Both the position numbers and the translations under genes were made by a program. From positions 1 through 64,000 of the forward strand of contig CAZQIC010000001.1 in the NCBI GenBank assembly GCA_964593555.1: a stretch of 64,000 nt of DNA, written 5' to 3'. How positions within the stretch are numbered: the stretch's first letter is position 1; the number at the start of each line of letters is the position of its first letter. The DNA is from CAZQIC01 sp964593555 (GTDB taxonomy: Bacteria > Bacteroidota > Bacteroidia > JAFLBG01). Positions 35,527 through 45,800 of the stretch are shown one piece after another. Under the pieces are notes generated by a model. The model saw only the letters and a list, made by a program, of their open reading frames with translations, ran no database searches and was not told the DNA's origin.

Positions 35527-37653
35527 TTATGATAGTTTTAATGTTACCTGTGTTCCTTTTTTTATCGGCTCTCCCGCTTTAATAGACTGCTCTGATACAC
35601 TCCCGCGCCCATAAAATTTTACTTGTATACCTTTGTTTTCCAGAATGTAAATCGCATCTTCAGCGGTCATTCCTCTCAGGTCTGGCATTTTAGATGCCTG
35701 AAGTGTTTCTTCAATGTTGTCGTTTATCAATAGAATGTTTGATGAATCTTTTAGTGATGCTTTAACCCAGTAGCCTGAGCTATTATCCGTGTTTGCAATT
35801 TTTAATTCGCTAAGAATTTTTTGTGCATCAGTTTTACTTGTTCTTTTTGCAACAGGAGCTTTTGACGCGTACAATTCTTCTTTACCATTTATCTGCGGGT
35901 GAATTTTTAAATTGGTAGAATAAACTTTGTCGGCTATCTCACGGAATATCGGGCCGGCTACAACATTGCCATAATACACTCCGTTCGATGGGGCATTAAC
36001 AACAACAATGCAGGAGTATTTAGGATTATCGGCAGGGAAGTAACCTACAAATGAGGCCTGATAGGTTATGCTTCTGTTTTGTTTTCCATACCCACCAACC
36101 TTTTGTGCGATCTGTGCCGTTCCTGTTTTGCCTGCAATAGGATAGGAGGTTACTTTTAAATTTTTCGCTGTTCCATTTAAAACGACTCCTTCCATCATCT
36201 TCCTCGCCTTTGCTATTGTTTTTTGAGAGCAGATTGCCGGATTTATTACCTCGGTTTCAAACTTTTTTATTACTTCTCCATGCCTTTTTATTTCCTGTAT
36301 AAAAGTTGGCTTTACCATTTTTCCATTATTGGCAAATGCATTATAAAAAGTAAGTATCTGCATTGGTGTCATGAGCACTTCGTATCCTCTTGACATGGAT
36401 GGAAGAGTGGTGCCTGACCAATCAGGATCTTTAGTGGTTTTTATTTTTGAAACTCCTTCCCCCGGTATACTTAGGCCGAGTTTTCCACCCAGATTCATTT
36501 TGTATAAACCATCAATGAATTTTTGTGGGTCTTTTGAATAGTATTTGTAAATGGTTTTTGCAACAGCAACATTTGATGACGATTCAAATCCTTGTTCTAT
36601 ACTTATTCTTTTCTTTTCAGGAGTATGAGAATCTCTGATAACAAGGTCATAGAATTTCGCTACCCCATCGCCTATATCTATAGTGTCATCAATATCTATC
36701 AAGCCATCTTCCATTGCCACCGCATACGATGCCAGCTTAAATGTTGATCCGGGTTCAGTTGCAGAACCAATAGCATGATTATAACTTTCAACATAAATTC
36801 CTGAGTCACTTCTGGTGAGATTAGCAATTGCTTTTATTTGCCCGGTCTCTACTTCCATTAAAACAACACAACCGTATCCGGCATTTTGTTTGGCGAGTTG
36901 TGTATATAAGGCGTGTTCAGCAACATCCTGTATGTTTATATCAATGGTGGAAATAATATCGCATCCGTCTTTTGGTTCACTCTCGAGATTTTCATTTACG
37001 GGCATCCAAACTCCTCCTGCAATTTTCTGCATCATGCGTGTAGTGCTGTCGCCTTCCAGAAATTCATCAAATGCTCCCTCTAATCCGATAGGTTTTAATC
37101 CTTTTCTGTCATAACCGATTGTTCTTTGTGCAAGAAGTTTAAATGGATTTTCGCGTTTGTTGGTTTGTACATAAATTAATCCACCCTTGTAACGCCCGGT
37201 ACGGAACAATGGAAATTTTTTAACCTCCTGAAGTTCGCTGTACGATACATTTCTTTTTAATAAGAGGTACCTGTTTCCTGATTCTCTGCCGCGTCTTAAT
37301 ATTTCTTTGTACTCACGCGCACTCTTGTCTTTGAAGAGTAATGCAAGCGATTGAGAAAGAGAGTCGACGTTATTTTTAAAAAGTTCTCTTGTGATATAAT
37401 CTGTATTAATGTCGACTGCTACTTCATAGAATGGAAGCGAGGTTGCAAGTAAACTGCCGTTGGCATCAAAGATGTTTCCGCGAACCGCATAAATAGTTTG
37501 TTGTGATGTGGTAAGTTGTTGGGCTTTTGCTTTCCAGTATTCTCCTTCAGAAAATTGGATGATACAAATTTTGGCGATTATAGAGACACCGAAGAGGCTG
37601 ATAAACAGGTAGACGAGGTACATTCGCCACAGGATATCTTTTTTGCCTTCCAC
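35527..37653 (-). CDS. ftsI: Septal transpeptidase FtsI/PBP3 with PASTA domain
   Basis: 708 residues. It cross-links septal peptidoglycan in the periplasm. One membrane segment at about 13-33; a dimerisation domain; then the transpeptidase domain with the nucleophile motif EPGSTFK (about 300), SSN in FESSSNVAVAK, and KTG in AGKTGTAQIAQK. A C-terminal PASTA domain (about 645-708, MPDLRGMTAEDAIYILENKG) could sense peptidoglycan fragments. It lies one base from ftsL. Confidence 0.94.
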   Translation of the reverse strand: MEGKKDILWRMYLVYLFISLFGVSIIAKICIIQFSEGEYWKAKAQQLTTSQQTIYAVRGNIFDANGSLLATSLPFYEVAVDINTDYITRELFKNNVDSLSQSLALLFKDKSAREYKEILRRGRESGNRYLLLKRNVSYSELQEVKKFPLFRTGRYKGGLIYVQTNKRENPFKLLAQRTIGYDRKGLKPIGLEGAFDEFLEGDSTTRMMQKIAGGVWMPVNENLESEPKDGCDIISTIDINIQDVAEHALYTQLAKQNAGYGCVVLMEVETGQIKAIANLTRSDSGIYVESYNHAIGSATEPGSTFKLASYAVAMEDGLIDIDDTIDIGDGVAKFYDLVIRDSHTPEKKRISIEQGFESSSNVAVAKTIYKYYSKDPQKFIDGLYKMNLGGKLGLSIPGEGVSKIKTTKDPDWSGTTLPSMSRGYEVLMTPMQILTFYNAFANNGKMVKPTFIQEIKRHGEVIKKFETEVINPAICSQKTIAKARKMMEGVVLNGTAKNLKVTSYPIAGKTGTAQIAQKVGGYGKQNRSITYQASFVGYFPADNPKYSCIVVVNAPSNGVYYGNVVAGPIFREIADKVYSTNLKIHPQINGKEELYASKAPVAKRTSKTDAQKILSELKIANTDNSSGYWVKASLKDSSNILLINDNIEETLQASKMPDLRGMTAEDAIYILENKGIQVKFYGRGSVSEQSIKAGEPIKKGTQVTLKLS

Positions 37654-37654
37654 T

Positions 37655-38074
37655 TTAATCTTTTTCTTTTTCGGTTATTTGTTTTTTTACTACTATTTTT
37701 TTCGGTGGCACAACTGATTCTTTTATGCCATATGCCAGCGTAGCTTTTGCTACTTCTGATTGTTTGCTTATGAACATGAGGTCCGATTTGCTGATAATAT
37801 ATTCTGACCTCAATTCTTTCAATTGATCATTTACTTTATTTAATGCTCTGATTTTTTTTGTCGCGTAATTCCCATTGGTGATATAGCATATTGCCAGCAG
37901 CGCGAGGAACAGAAGAAACGGAAGCTGCCTGGTGCTTTTTTCTTTTGTCAAAAAAGTTCCGCTGAAAACACTGCCCACGTTTTTGAGCACTTTGTTTCCA
38001 CTGCCGGAGGATTTTTTTACCGGCTCCTCAGCAACTTCTTCAACTACTATTTTTTTTTCTTTAAGCTTGTTCAA
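37655..38074 (-). CDS. ftsL: FtsL-like division protein
   Basis: 139 residues with a basic, disordered start (EEVAEEPVKKSSGSG), one membrane segment near 51-68 (LPFLLFLALLAICYITNG) and a short coiled-coil-forming periplasmic helix (IRALNKVNDQLKELRSEY). The family diverges strongly in sequence; the call rests on topology and position between rsmH and ftsI. It would join FtsQ and activate FtsW-FtsI. It overlaps rsmH by 14 bp. Confidence 0.8.
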   Translation of the reverse strand: MNKLKEKKIVVEEVAEEPVKKSSGSGNKVLKNVGSVFSGTFLTKEKSTRQLPFLLFLALLAICYITNGNYATKKIRALNKVNDQLKELRSEYIISKSDLMFISKQSEVAKATLAYGIKESVVPPKKIVVKKQITEKEKD

Positions 38075-38963
38075 GTCGTTCTGCTATTCTTAGTTTGGCG
38101 CTGCGCGCTCTATTATTAATTTCTATTTCTTCTTCTGTTGGTACTATTGCTTTTCTTGTTATTACTTTAAATGGCCCTAATTCATTTCCGAAAAAATCTT
38201 TCTCTACTTTTCCTTCTGTGTTTCCCGATCGCATAAAATTTTTAACCAATCTGTCTTCTAATGAGTGGTAGGATATAACTACCAATCTCCCTCCAGGTTT
38301 CAACACCTGTATACTTTGTTTTAATAATTCAATGAGCGCATCTAATTCACCATTTACTTCTATTCTTAATGCCTGGAAAACCTTTGCATAGAATTGGTTT
38401 TCTTTAGCTCTTGGCGAACAGCGTTTAATTATTTCTTTTAACTGTTCTGCCGTATTTATTTTTTTCTCTGTTCTGCTTTTTAAAATCAACTCTGTTATTT
38501 TTCCTGCATTTTCTACTTCACCATATTCTCTAAGAATTTTTTTGAGTTCGTCTTTGCCGTATTCGTTGATAATTTGTTTGGCCGACAACTCATTCTTGTT
38601 TGTCATTCTCATGTCAAGCTCACCATCAAAGCGTGTTGAGAATCCTCTTTGTTCCGAATCAAACTGGTGGGAAGAAACTCCGAGGTCAGCAAGTATTCCA
38701 TCTACAAGCGGTTGGTTGTGAAGCCGCAAAAAGTTTTTTATGTACCGGAAGTTTTCCGGTATCAGTGTAAACTTTTTGTCCTCTATGGCGTTTGCTACAG
38801 CATCTTCGTCCTGATCGAAACCAAATAATCTCCCATTTTTCAGGTGTTTGATAATCTCTCTCGAGTGACCTCCGCCACCGAAAGTGACATCTGCATAAAC
38901 ACCGTTTGCTTTAATGTTTAAACCTTCAATACATTCTTTTAAAAGAACTGGTGTGTGATACAT
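38061..38963 (-). CDS. rsmH: 16S rRNA m4C1402 methyltransferase
   Basis: A 300-residue SAM-dependent methyltransferase that methylates N4 of C1402 in 16S rRNA. YHTPVLLKECIEGLN is the N-terminal signature, ADVTFGGGGHSREII the SAM-binding loop, LADLGVSSHQFD and GGRLVVISYHSLEDRLVK later motifs. It overlaps mraZ by one base (TAATG) and ftsL by 14 bp. Confidence 0.96.
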   Translation of the reverse strand: MYHTPVLLKECIEGLNIKANGVYADVTFGGGGHSREIIKHLKNGRLFGFDQDEDAVANAIEDKKFTLIPENFRYIKNFLRLHNQPLVDGILADLGVSSHQFDSEQRGFSTRFDGELDMRMTNKNELSAKQIINEYGKDELKKILREYGEVENAGKITELILKSRTEKKINTAEQLKEIIKRCSPRAKENQFYAKVFQALRIEVNGELDALIELLKQSIQVLKPGGRLVVISYHSLEDRLVKNFMRSGNTEGKVEKDFFGNELGPFKVITRKAIVPTEEEIEINNRARSAKLRIAERLEQA

Positions 38964-39424
38964 TATTCTTCTTCTTTCTTGCTGTTGCCCATTACTTCTT
39001 CAGCAAGTGAAGCGAAGTCTTCTGTATCGTCCTTCATTAATTTTTCATACTCGGACTTAGCCCATATTTCCACCCTGTTTGCATAAGCAAAAAGCACTAC
39101 TTCATTTTCTATTCCGGCATATTCAGTTAATCTTTTTGGCAATAGAAAACGACCAACATTATCGAGTTCCATTTCACTTGCACCGTTCATGAACTTCCTT
39201 ACGAAATCCCTGTTTTTCTTCACGTATAGGTTGAGCTTATTTACTTCTGCGCTTATGGTATTCCACTCATTCATCGGGTAAAGCACCAGGTGTTTTTCAA
39301 AGCCGCGGTTCACCACAAATTTTTCCTTGGCCTCAGGAGATACCTGTTTTTTCAGGCCTGACGGAAGCACAACCCTTCCTTTGGCGTCGATTTTACAGAT
39401 GAATTCTCCAATGAAATTGGACAT
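38963..39424 (-). CDS. mraZ: Transcriptional regulator MraZ
   Basis: 153 residues from the ATG at 39424; an upstream ATG at 39466 falls inside the operator region and would add residues foreign to the family. MraZ is an AbrB-fold DNA-binding protein that represses its own operon. Two swapped-hairpin domains: FIGEFICKIDAKGRVVLPSG at the start, and MELDNVGRFLLPKRLTEYAG later. The acidic tail ends in KKEEE. First gene of the dcw operon. Confidence 0.95.
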   Translation of the reverse strand: MSNFIGEFICKIDAKGRVVLPSGLKKQVSPEAKEKFVVNRGFEKHLVLYPMNEWNTISAEVNKLNLYVKKNRDFVRKFMNGASEMELDNVGRFLLPKRLTEYAGIENEVVLFAYANRVEIWAKSEYEKLMKDDTEDFASLAEEVMGNSKKEEE

Positions 39425-39442
39425 AGTTGTGGCTTTGATTTG

Positions 39443-39450
39443 CGAATATA
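39443..39450 (-). promoter_or_regulatory. Probable -7 box of the dcw operon
   Basis: TATATTCG on the minus strand has one mismatch to TAnnTTTG and lies 18 bp before the mraZ ATG. The MraZ boxes end 12 bp upstream of it, where the -33 element would be expected. Confidence 0.4.
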
Positions 39451-39462
39451 TGCAAAAAGTTC

Positions 39463-39489
39463 CCACTTTCTACCACTTTCTACCACTTT
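39463..39489 (-). promoter_or_regulatory. MraZ-binding box: three AAAGTGG repeats
   Basis: On the minus strand AAAGTGG occurs three times at exact 10-nt spacing (plus-strand positions 39483-39489, 39473-39479, 39463-39469) with spacers TAG, TAG, then GAA. This matches the described MraZ box of AAAGTG[T/G] units with 3-nt spacers upstream of mraZ in mollicutes. It likely mediates autorepression of the cluster. Confidence 0.8.
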
Positions 39490-39601
39490 TGTTGAAAACT
39501 TTTGGATTTTGGGCTCTTTTACGGTTACTAATTGATTTTTGGATTGTATTAAGAGCAAAGAGTGTTCTCACAAATAATTTTTTAGCTAGATTTTATGATA
39601 T

Positions 39602-39754
39602 ATGAAACTTATGAAAAGAAGAGCCCTAAGCTTTGGTAAAGCAAGAGATTTTGGCTATGAAATAGACGGCCTTATCGAAATTGAAATGAAAACTGAAACA
39701 CTCTTTGCAATCTTTGAAAAAAAGAAGGGTAAAACGTGGAGTAAAAGCAACTAA
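39602..39754 (+). CDS. Possible 50-residue basic protein
   Basis: An ATG-started frame of 50 codons in the gap between mraZ and the SprB-repeat gene. It opens MKLMKRRALSFGKARDFGY, with a hydrophobic/acidic middle (IDGLIEIEM) and a lysine-rich end (EKKKGKTWSKSN). It lies divergent to mraZ. No family is recognised, and the only upstream promoter hint is a weak TAGATTTT. It may be chance. Confidence 0.35.
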   Translation: MKLMKRRALSFGKARDFGYEIDGLIEIEMKTETLFAIFEKKKGKTWSKSN

Positions 39755-39888
39755 TTATAAAGTTGGCGCATCTAATTATTAGGCAGAGTGGCGGTTTTCT
39801 GACTCCTAATAATTGCCGAAAAATGGATTGTTTTTTTAAAACTAATACCTTATATTTACAATGATGGGTCACTAATACGATTTTTAAT

Positions 39889-42800
39889 GTGAAGTTTAAG
39901 TTACGATCTATACAAGTTTTCCCCGGTTGTTTGCCTACCCTTAAGGGCTTTACAAGATTTTTTTGCGTTTTATTTTCCCTTATTTCTTTTGTCACAACCA
40001 CTCATGCGCAGTTAGGAAAAGAAGCGAATTACTGGTACTTCGGAACTAATGCCGGAATCCAGTTTAACGGCGGGCCGGGACCGGCAGCTGCTGTTACAAA
40101 CGGAGCAATGATTGTTTCGAAAGGATGCTCTTCTATCTCTGATAATACGGGAAGTTTATTGTTTTATACGGATGGCCGAACAGTGTGGAATCGTTCACAT
40201 GTAGTAATGGGTAATGGTACTGGTCTTTCTGCAGGAAATTCGGGATCATCAACTCAGGGTGCGCTCATTGTTAAACAGCCTGGAAACAATCCTTTCTACT
40301 ATATTTTTACAACTGATGAGCAGGGCGGCGGGGCTGGTCTTCGCTATTCGGTAGTGGATATGTCGCTGAATGCAACAATGGGAGGAGTTATTCTGGCCTC
40401 GAGAAATACATTGCTTTACACGCCTACAACGGAAAAGCTTACTGCGGTTAAACATTGCAATGGAAAAGATGTTTGGATTCTTACCCATGAGAGTAATACA
40501 AATACTTTTAAAAATTATTTATTGACGTCTGCAGGTCTTAACCCTGTGGTGAACAGTTCAGTAGGAACAAGCCTAAATGTTGGATCTTCCTATGCCGGAC
40601 AAATGAAAGTATCGCCGACCGGTGCTAAGGTAGCTTTTACTACATATGCAAATAGTGTCAGTGTTTTGGAGTTGTTGGATTTTAATAATGTGACAGGGGT
40701 AGTGACAAGTCCTTTGAGTACGACCAATCATTCCACCATAGGTTCTGCTGGTTTTGGTGTTGAGTTTTCGCCAAATGGTCAGTACTTGTACGTTTCCGAT
40801 GTCATTAATAAAAAAATATATCAGTACATAGTTTGTTCGGCAAACAATGCTGCATTCGCTGCTTCTAAAGCTTTGGTTGGTACTTCAGCAAACCCGATAT
40901 GTTCAATGCAGTTAGGGCCTGATAAAAAAATATATTGTGCACGGGCCAATGGATTTGTTACCTGGCTGGGAGTTATTAATTCACCTAACCTGGCTGGCGC
41001 TCTGGCCAATTATGTTGATAACGGAGTATCTCTTTCCGGAAAGGTGTGTCAACAAGGTTTGCCTGGATTTGTGCAGAGTTTTTTCAGAGATACATTCCCG
41101 ATATTTACTAACGTAAACAATTGCCTGGCCGTAAATTTTACTTCGCCTCCTTCAAATTGTGCAAACCCAATTAATGCATGGGCCTGGAACTTTGGAGAAA
41201 CTTCTTCCGGATCTGCAAATACTTCTACACAGCCAAATCCGTCTCATACATATACGCTGCCTGGAAATTATACAGTTAGATTAATCCTCAACTGTGTAGA
41301 TACTTTGCTTAAGACTATTACGGTCACTCCTTGTCCTCTAACCGTTACATCTAATAATTCTGCAGTATGTCCCGGCATTTGTGCGTCAGTTTCTGCTCTT
41401 GTATCTGCCGGTGCTCCAGGTTATACGTATACGTGGAATCCTAATATTGGAAATGGCGCAGGCCCTTACAATGTTTGTCCTACTCAAACAACAATTTACA
41501 CAGTTACTGTCACCGATCTTTCTGGTGCAACTGCGGTATCTTCAAGCACTGTAACAGTTCATCCTGCTACCATCCCGAATGCTGCGAAGACAGATATAAC
41601 TTGTAACGGAAGTGCGAATGGAACAGCTAGTGTTGCTCCTGGCGGCGGTACTCCTGCGTACCGGTATTTATGGAGTACTTCATCAACAAATGCTTCCATT
41701 TCTAATTTGACTCCTGCAACCTATACCATTACCATAACAGATGCAAATAATTGTACAGCTAGAACAACTGTAGCCATAACACAGCCCGTTGCTATAGCCG
41801 TTCCGATTAACGTTGTTAATATAAGTTGCAATGGAGGAACTAATGGAACTGCAACTGCAAATCCAACAGGTGGTACGGGGACATATTCTTTCTTATGGTC
41901 TAATAACTCGCAAAGCACTCAAACAGCAACGGGGTTAACTTCCGGTTTATGGACAGTAACTGTAACTGATGCAAACGGATGTAAAGCTACAGGTAATGCA
42001 AACATTACCCAGCCTGCAACAGCTGTTACAGCAACGTTGACTCCAACCAATGTTAGTTGCTTTAATGGTACCAATGGTGTTGCAACAGCAGTGGGTGGCG
42101 GCGGTACTCCCGGATATACTTATAGCTGGGCTGTTATCAATAATACAAACGCTTCAGTCACAGGGTTATCTTCAGGCGGGTTTAGTGTTACTGTTACAGA
42201 TTCGAGAGGATGTACATTTGTTGGCTCATTGAATATTACTCAGCCCGCAACAGCTGTTACGGGTACAGTAAGTGTTGTGAACAATGTAAGTTGTTTTAAC
42301 GGGAACAATGGAAAGGCTTCGGTCATAGGTGGCGGTGGTACACCGGGGTACACATACGCCTGGTCTAATGGCCCGGCAACTACAACCAATTCTAATTTAC
42401 AGAGCGGCTTGTATACTGCCACTGTAACTGACTCTAAGGGTTGTACGTTTTCTGCCGGTGTAAATATTACTCAGCCTGCAACAAGTGTTAGCGCAACAGT
42501 AACAGTAGTTAATAATGTTTCCTGTAAAAACGGAAATAACGGAGTGCTTACTGTAAATGCAGGAGGCGGTTCTGGTGGATTTACTTATTTATGGTCGCAA
42601 GCAGGAGCAACTGCACAGTCCATTTCTAATTTGGTTGCAAATACTTATAGCGTTACTGTTACCGATATTAACGGTTGTACAATGGTAGCTTCTGCAACAG
42701 TAACTGAACCCAACGCTTTAGTTGCCAATTCAAATATTGCACAGCATGTAAGTTGTTATGGTGGTAATAACGGAAGTGCTTCCATTGTTGTTAACGGAGG

Positions 42801-45800
42801 CGTTCAGCCTTTTACTTATGCATGGACAACAATTGCTTCAACATCCAGTTCTGTGACAACATTGGCTTCAGGATCATATACTATTACTGTTACAGATAAT
42901 AATGGATGTACAACAAATGCAGTTGCTGTTATTACTCAGCCTGCGGCGCCGCTCACAAGCACTGTGAATGTTGTAAATAATGTTTTATGTTTTGGTGGTA
43001 ATTCAGGAAGGGCGAATGTAGTTGCCGGTGGTGGCACGGTTGCTTATGTATATTCTTGGTCAAATGGACAGCAGGTAGTAACGGCCACAGGTTTATCTGC
43101 AGGTATTGTTTATACCGCTACTGTTACAGATTCTAAAGGATGTGTTTCTACATCAACTACAAGTGTTACGCAACCTGCAGCCGCTCTCACCGCAACCGCA
43201 ACAGTTACTGCATCGGTTACATGTTTTGGAGGAAATAATGGTAGTGTAACAGTTGCCGTCAATGGTGGTGCCGGTGCATATAGTTATTTATGGACACCAT
43301 CTGGGAAAACTACTCAGAGTGTTGCGGGGATCGCTGCAAATACTTTTTCTGTATTGGTTACAGATATTAATGGTTGTACCGCAGCCAGTTCTGCGACAAT
43401 AAATCAGCCTGGTGTATCTGTTACTTGTACTGTTACTGTAGTGAGTAATGTTTTATGTAAGGGCGGAACAAGTGGAAAGGCAAACGTTGCTGCTTCAGGG
43501 GGAGCAGGGTTATCTTATGGCTACCTATGGTCAAATAATCAAACTACCACAACTGCTACCGGACTTTCAAATGGAACGTATTCTGTTGTAGTAACAGATG
43601 GTAATGGTTGTACTAGTTTTGGAAATGCGAATATAACTGAGCCTCTTGTTCTTGCAACAAACCCAGTTGTTAATAATCACGTGAGTTGCTTTGGTGGAAA
43701 TAATGGGAGCACAACTGTTAATGTAAATGGAGGTACTCAGCCATACACTTATTCGTGGGCAGGCACTACAGCAACTACAAGTTCCAGAACTAATCTTACC
43801 GCGGGATCATATACTGCAACCGTAACAGATTTTAATGGTTGTACGTCAGCTTCAGTAGTATCAATTACTCAGCCAATTGCCCCCCTTACTAGTACTATAA
43901 GTGTTATAAATAATGTTTCCTGTTTTGGAGGAAATAATGGCAGTGCAAAAGTTGCTGCAAGCGGCGGAACATTAGCCTACACATATTCCTGGTCAAATGC
44001 GCAAGCCGCAAATAATACAACCGGCTTGTCTGCTGGTATTGTATATACTGCTACTATTACAGATTCGAAAGGCTGTGTATCTACATCCACCGCTAGCGTT
44101 ACTCAGCCTGCGGTAGCCTTAACAGCAACGGCTTCTGTTACCGGAACAGTTTCATGCTTTGGAGGGAATAACGGAAGTACTACAGTTGCAGTGAACGGTG
44201 GTACTAGTGTATATACTTATTCTTGGATACCATCAAATCAAATAACTCAAAATGCAACCGGTCTTTCTGCGGGTTCTTGCTCCATTATTGTTACTGACGC
44301 AAATGGTTGTACGGCTACTGATGTAGTAAATATTGCTCAGCCAGCAACGGCCGTTTCACTTACCATCACCGTAACTGCAAATGTTTCTTGTAACGGTGGC
44401 AGTAACGGAGCGATGTCTGCAAATGCTTCAGGTGGTAACCCCGGCTATACCTATGTTTGGTGGAACAATCAAAGTGGAGCCGCTATTAACGGATTACCTT
44501 CCGGGCCTTATACCGCAACTGTGGTTGATGCAAACGGATGTACATCTCCATCGAACGCAAATATTACGCAGCCTGCATTACTTACGTCTTCTGTAACGAT
44601 AAATAAAAATGTGAGTTGTTTTGGTGGCAATGATGGTGCAGGTACCATCTCTGCGGCCGGTGGAACTACACCTTACAATTATACATGGAAGATTGGTGCA
44701 GGAACAGTTAATCAGCAAAGTGCAACTAACCTTACTGCCGGAGTTTACAATACAACAGTTACGGATGCGCTTGGATGTGTTTCTTCCGCAACAGTTTCTA
44801 TTACAGAACCTATTGCTCCATTGTCGGGAACAGTATCCGTCATAAACAATGTTTCTTGCTTCGGAGGTAATAACGGTAGTGCTAAAATAGTAGCTGGAGG
44901 CGGTACACAGGCATACACTTATTCCTGGTCAAATACTCAAAATGTCAATACAGCAACCGGTCTTTCAAATGGTCCATACACAGTTACAGTCACTGATGCG
45001 AATGGTTGTACTTATACGGACAACGTTAACATTACAGAACCTGCTACAGCCGTGAGTATAACAGTTACTGCTGTTTCAGATGTTTCTTGTAATGGTGGTA
45101 ATGATGGAAGCGCGCAATTAAATGCAGCGGGTGGCACAGGTGCGTTTACATACTCATGGTCGACAACAGTTGTTAATACAAATACCAATGTTACAGGGCT
45201 TACAGCGGGATCTTATTCTGCAACAGTTACTGACGCTAATGGATGTACCGCCATTGGGAATATAAATATTACAGAACCACCACCTATTACTGTTAATATA
45301 TCACTGGATACTACCATTTGTATTGGAGGAACAGCGACATTAACAACAGGGGTTGGTGGCGGAAAAGCTCCATATAATTATTTATGGTCAACTACAGAAG
45401 CGGCGTCATCAATAACCGCTTCTCCCGCAATAACTACAACTTACTCTGTTCTTGTTACTGATGCTAATAATTGTACAAGTATTGCAACTGTTTCAGTAAT
45501 AGTTAGTGATCCTGTTCTGGTTGTTGTTTCGGGAACTCCCGGCTCTGTATGTGTTGGGCAAACTTCATTATTATCAGCAACCGCGTCTGGTGGAATTGGT
45601 GTTAATAATTATACCTGGAACAATTATGCTGCCGTTTTAACAAATACCATGAGTGTGTCACCGGCAAATACAACGGTTTATACCGTGTCCGTTTCTAATA
45701 CTTGTGGTGTTGCTTCTGCGACAGTTGAAATAGCGGTTAATCAACTCCCCGCGGTAACATATAGTGTCGATGATCCGGATGGCTGCCCTCAGCATTGCGT

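Noticed and set aside
39327..39605. Open frame of 92 codons on the plus strand across the mraZ start and operator
   Set aside because: It lies antisense to mraZ and its protein has no sensible composition; the MraZ operator explains the region.
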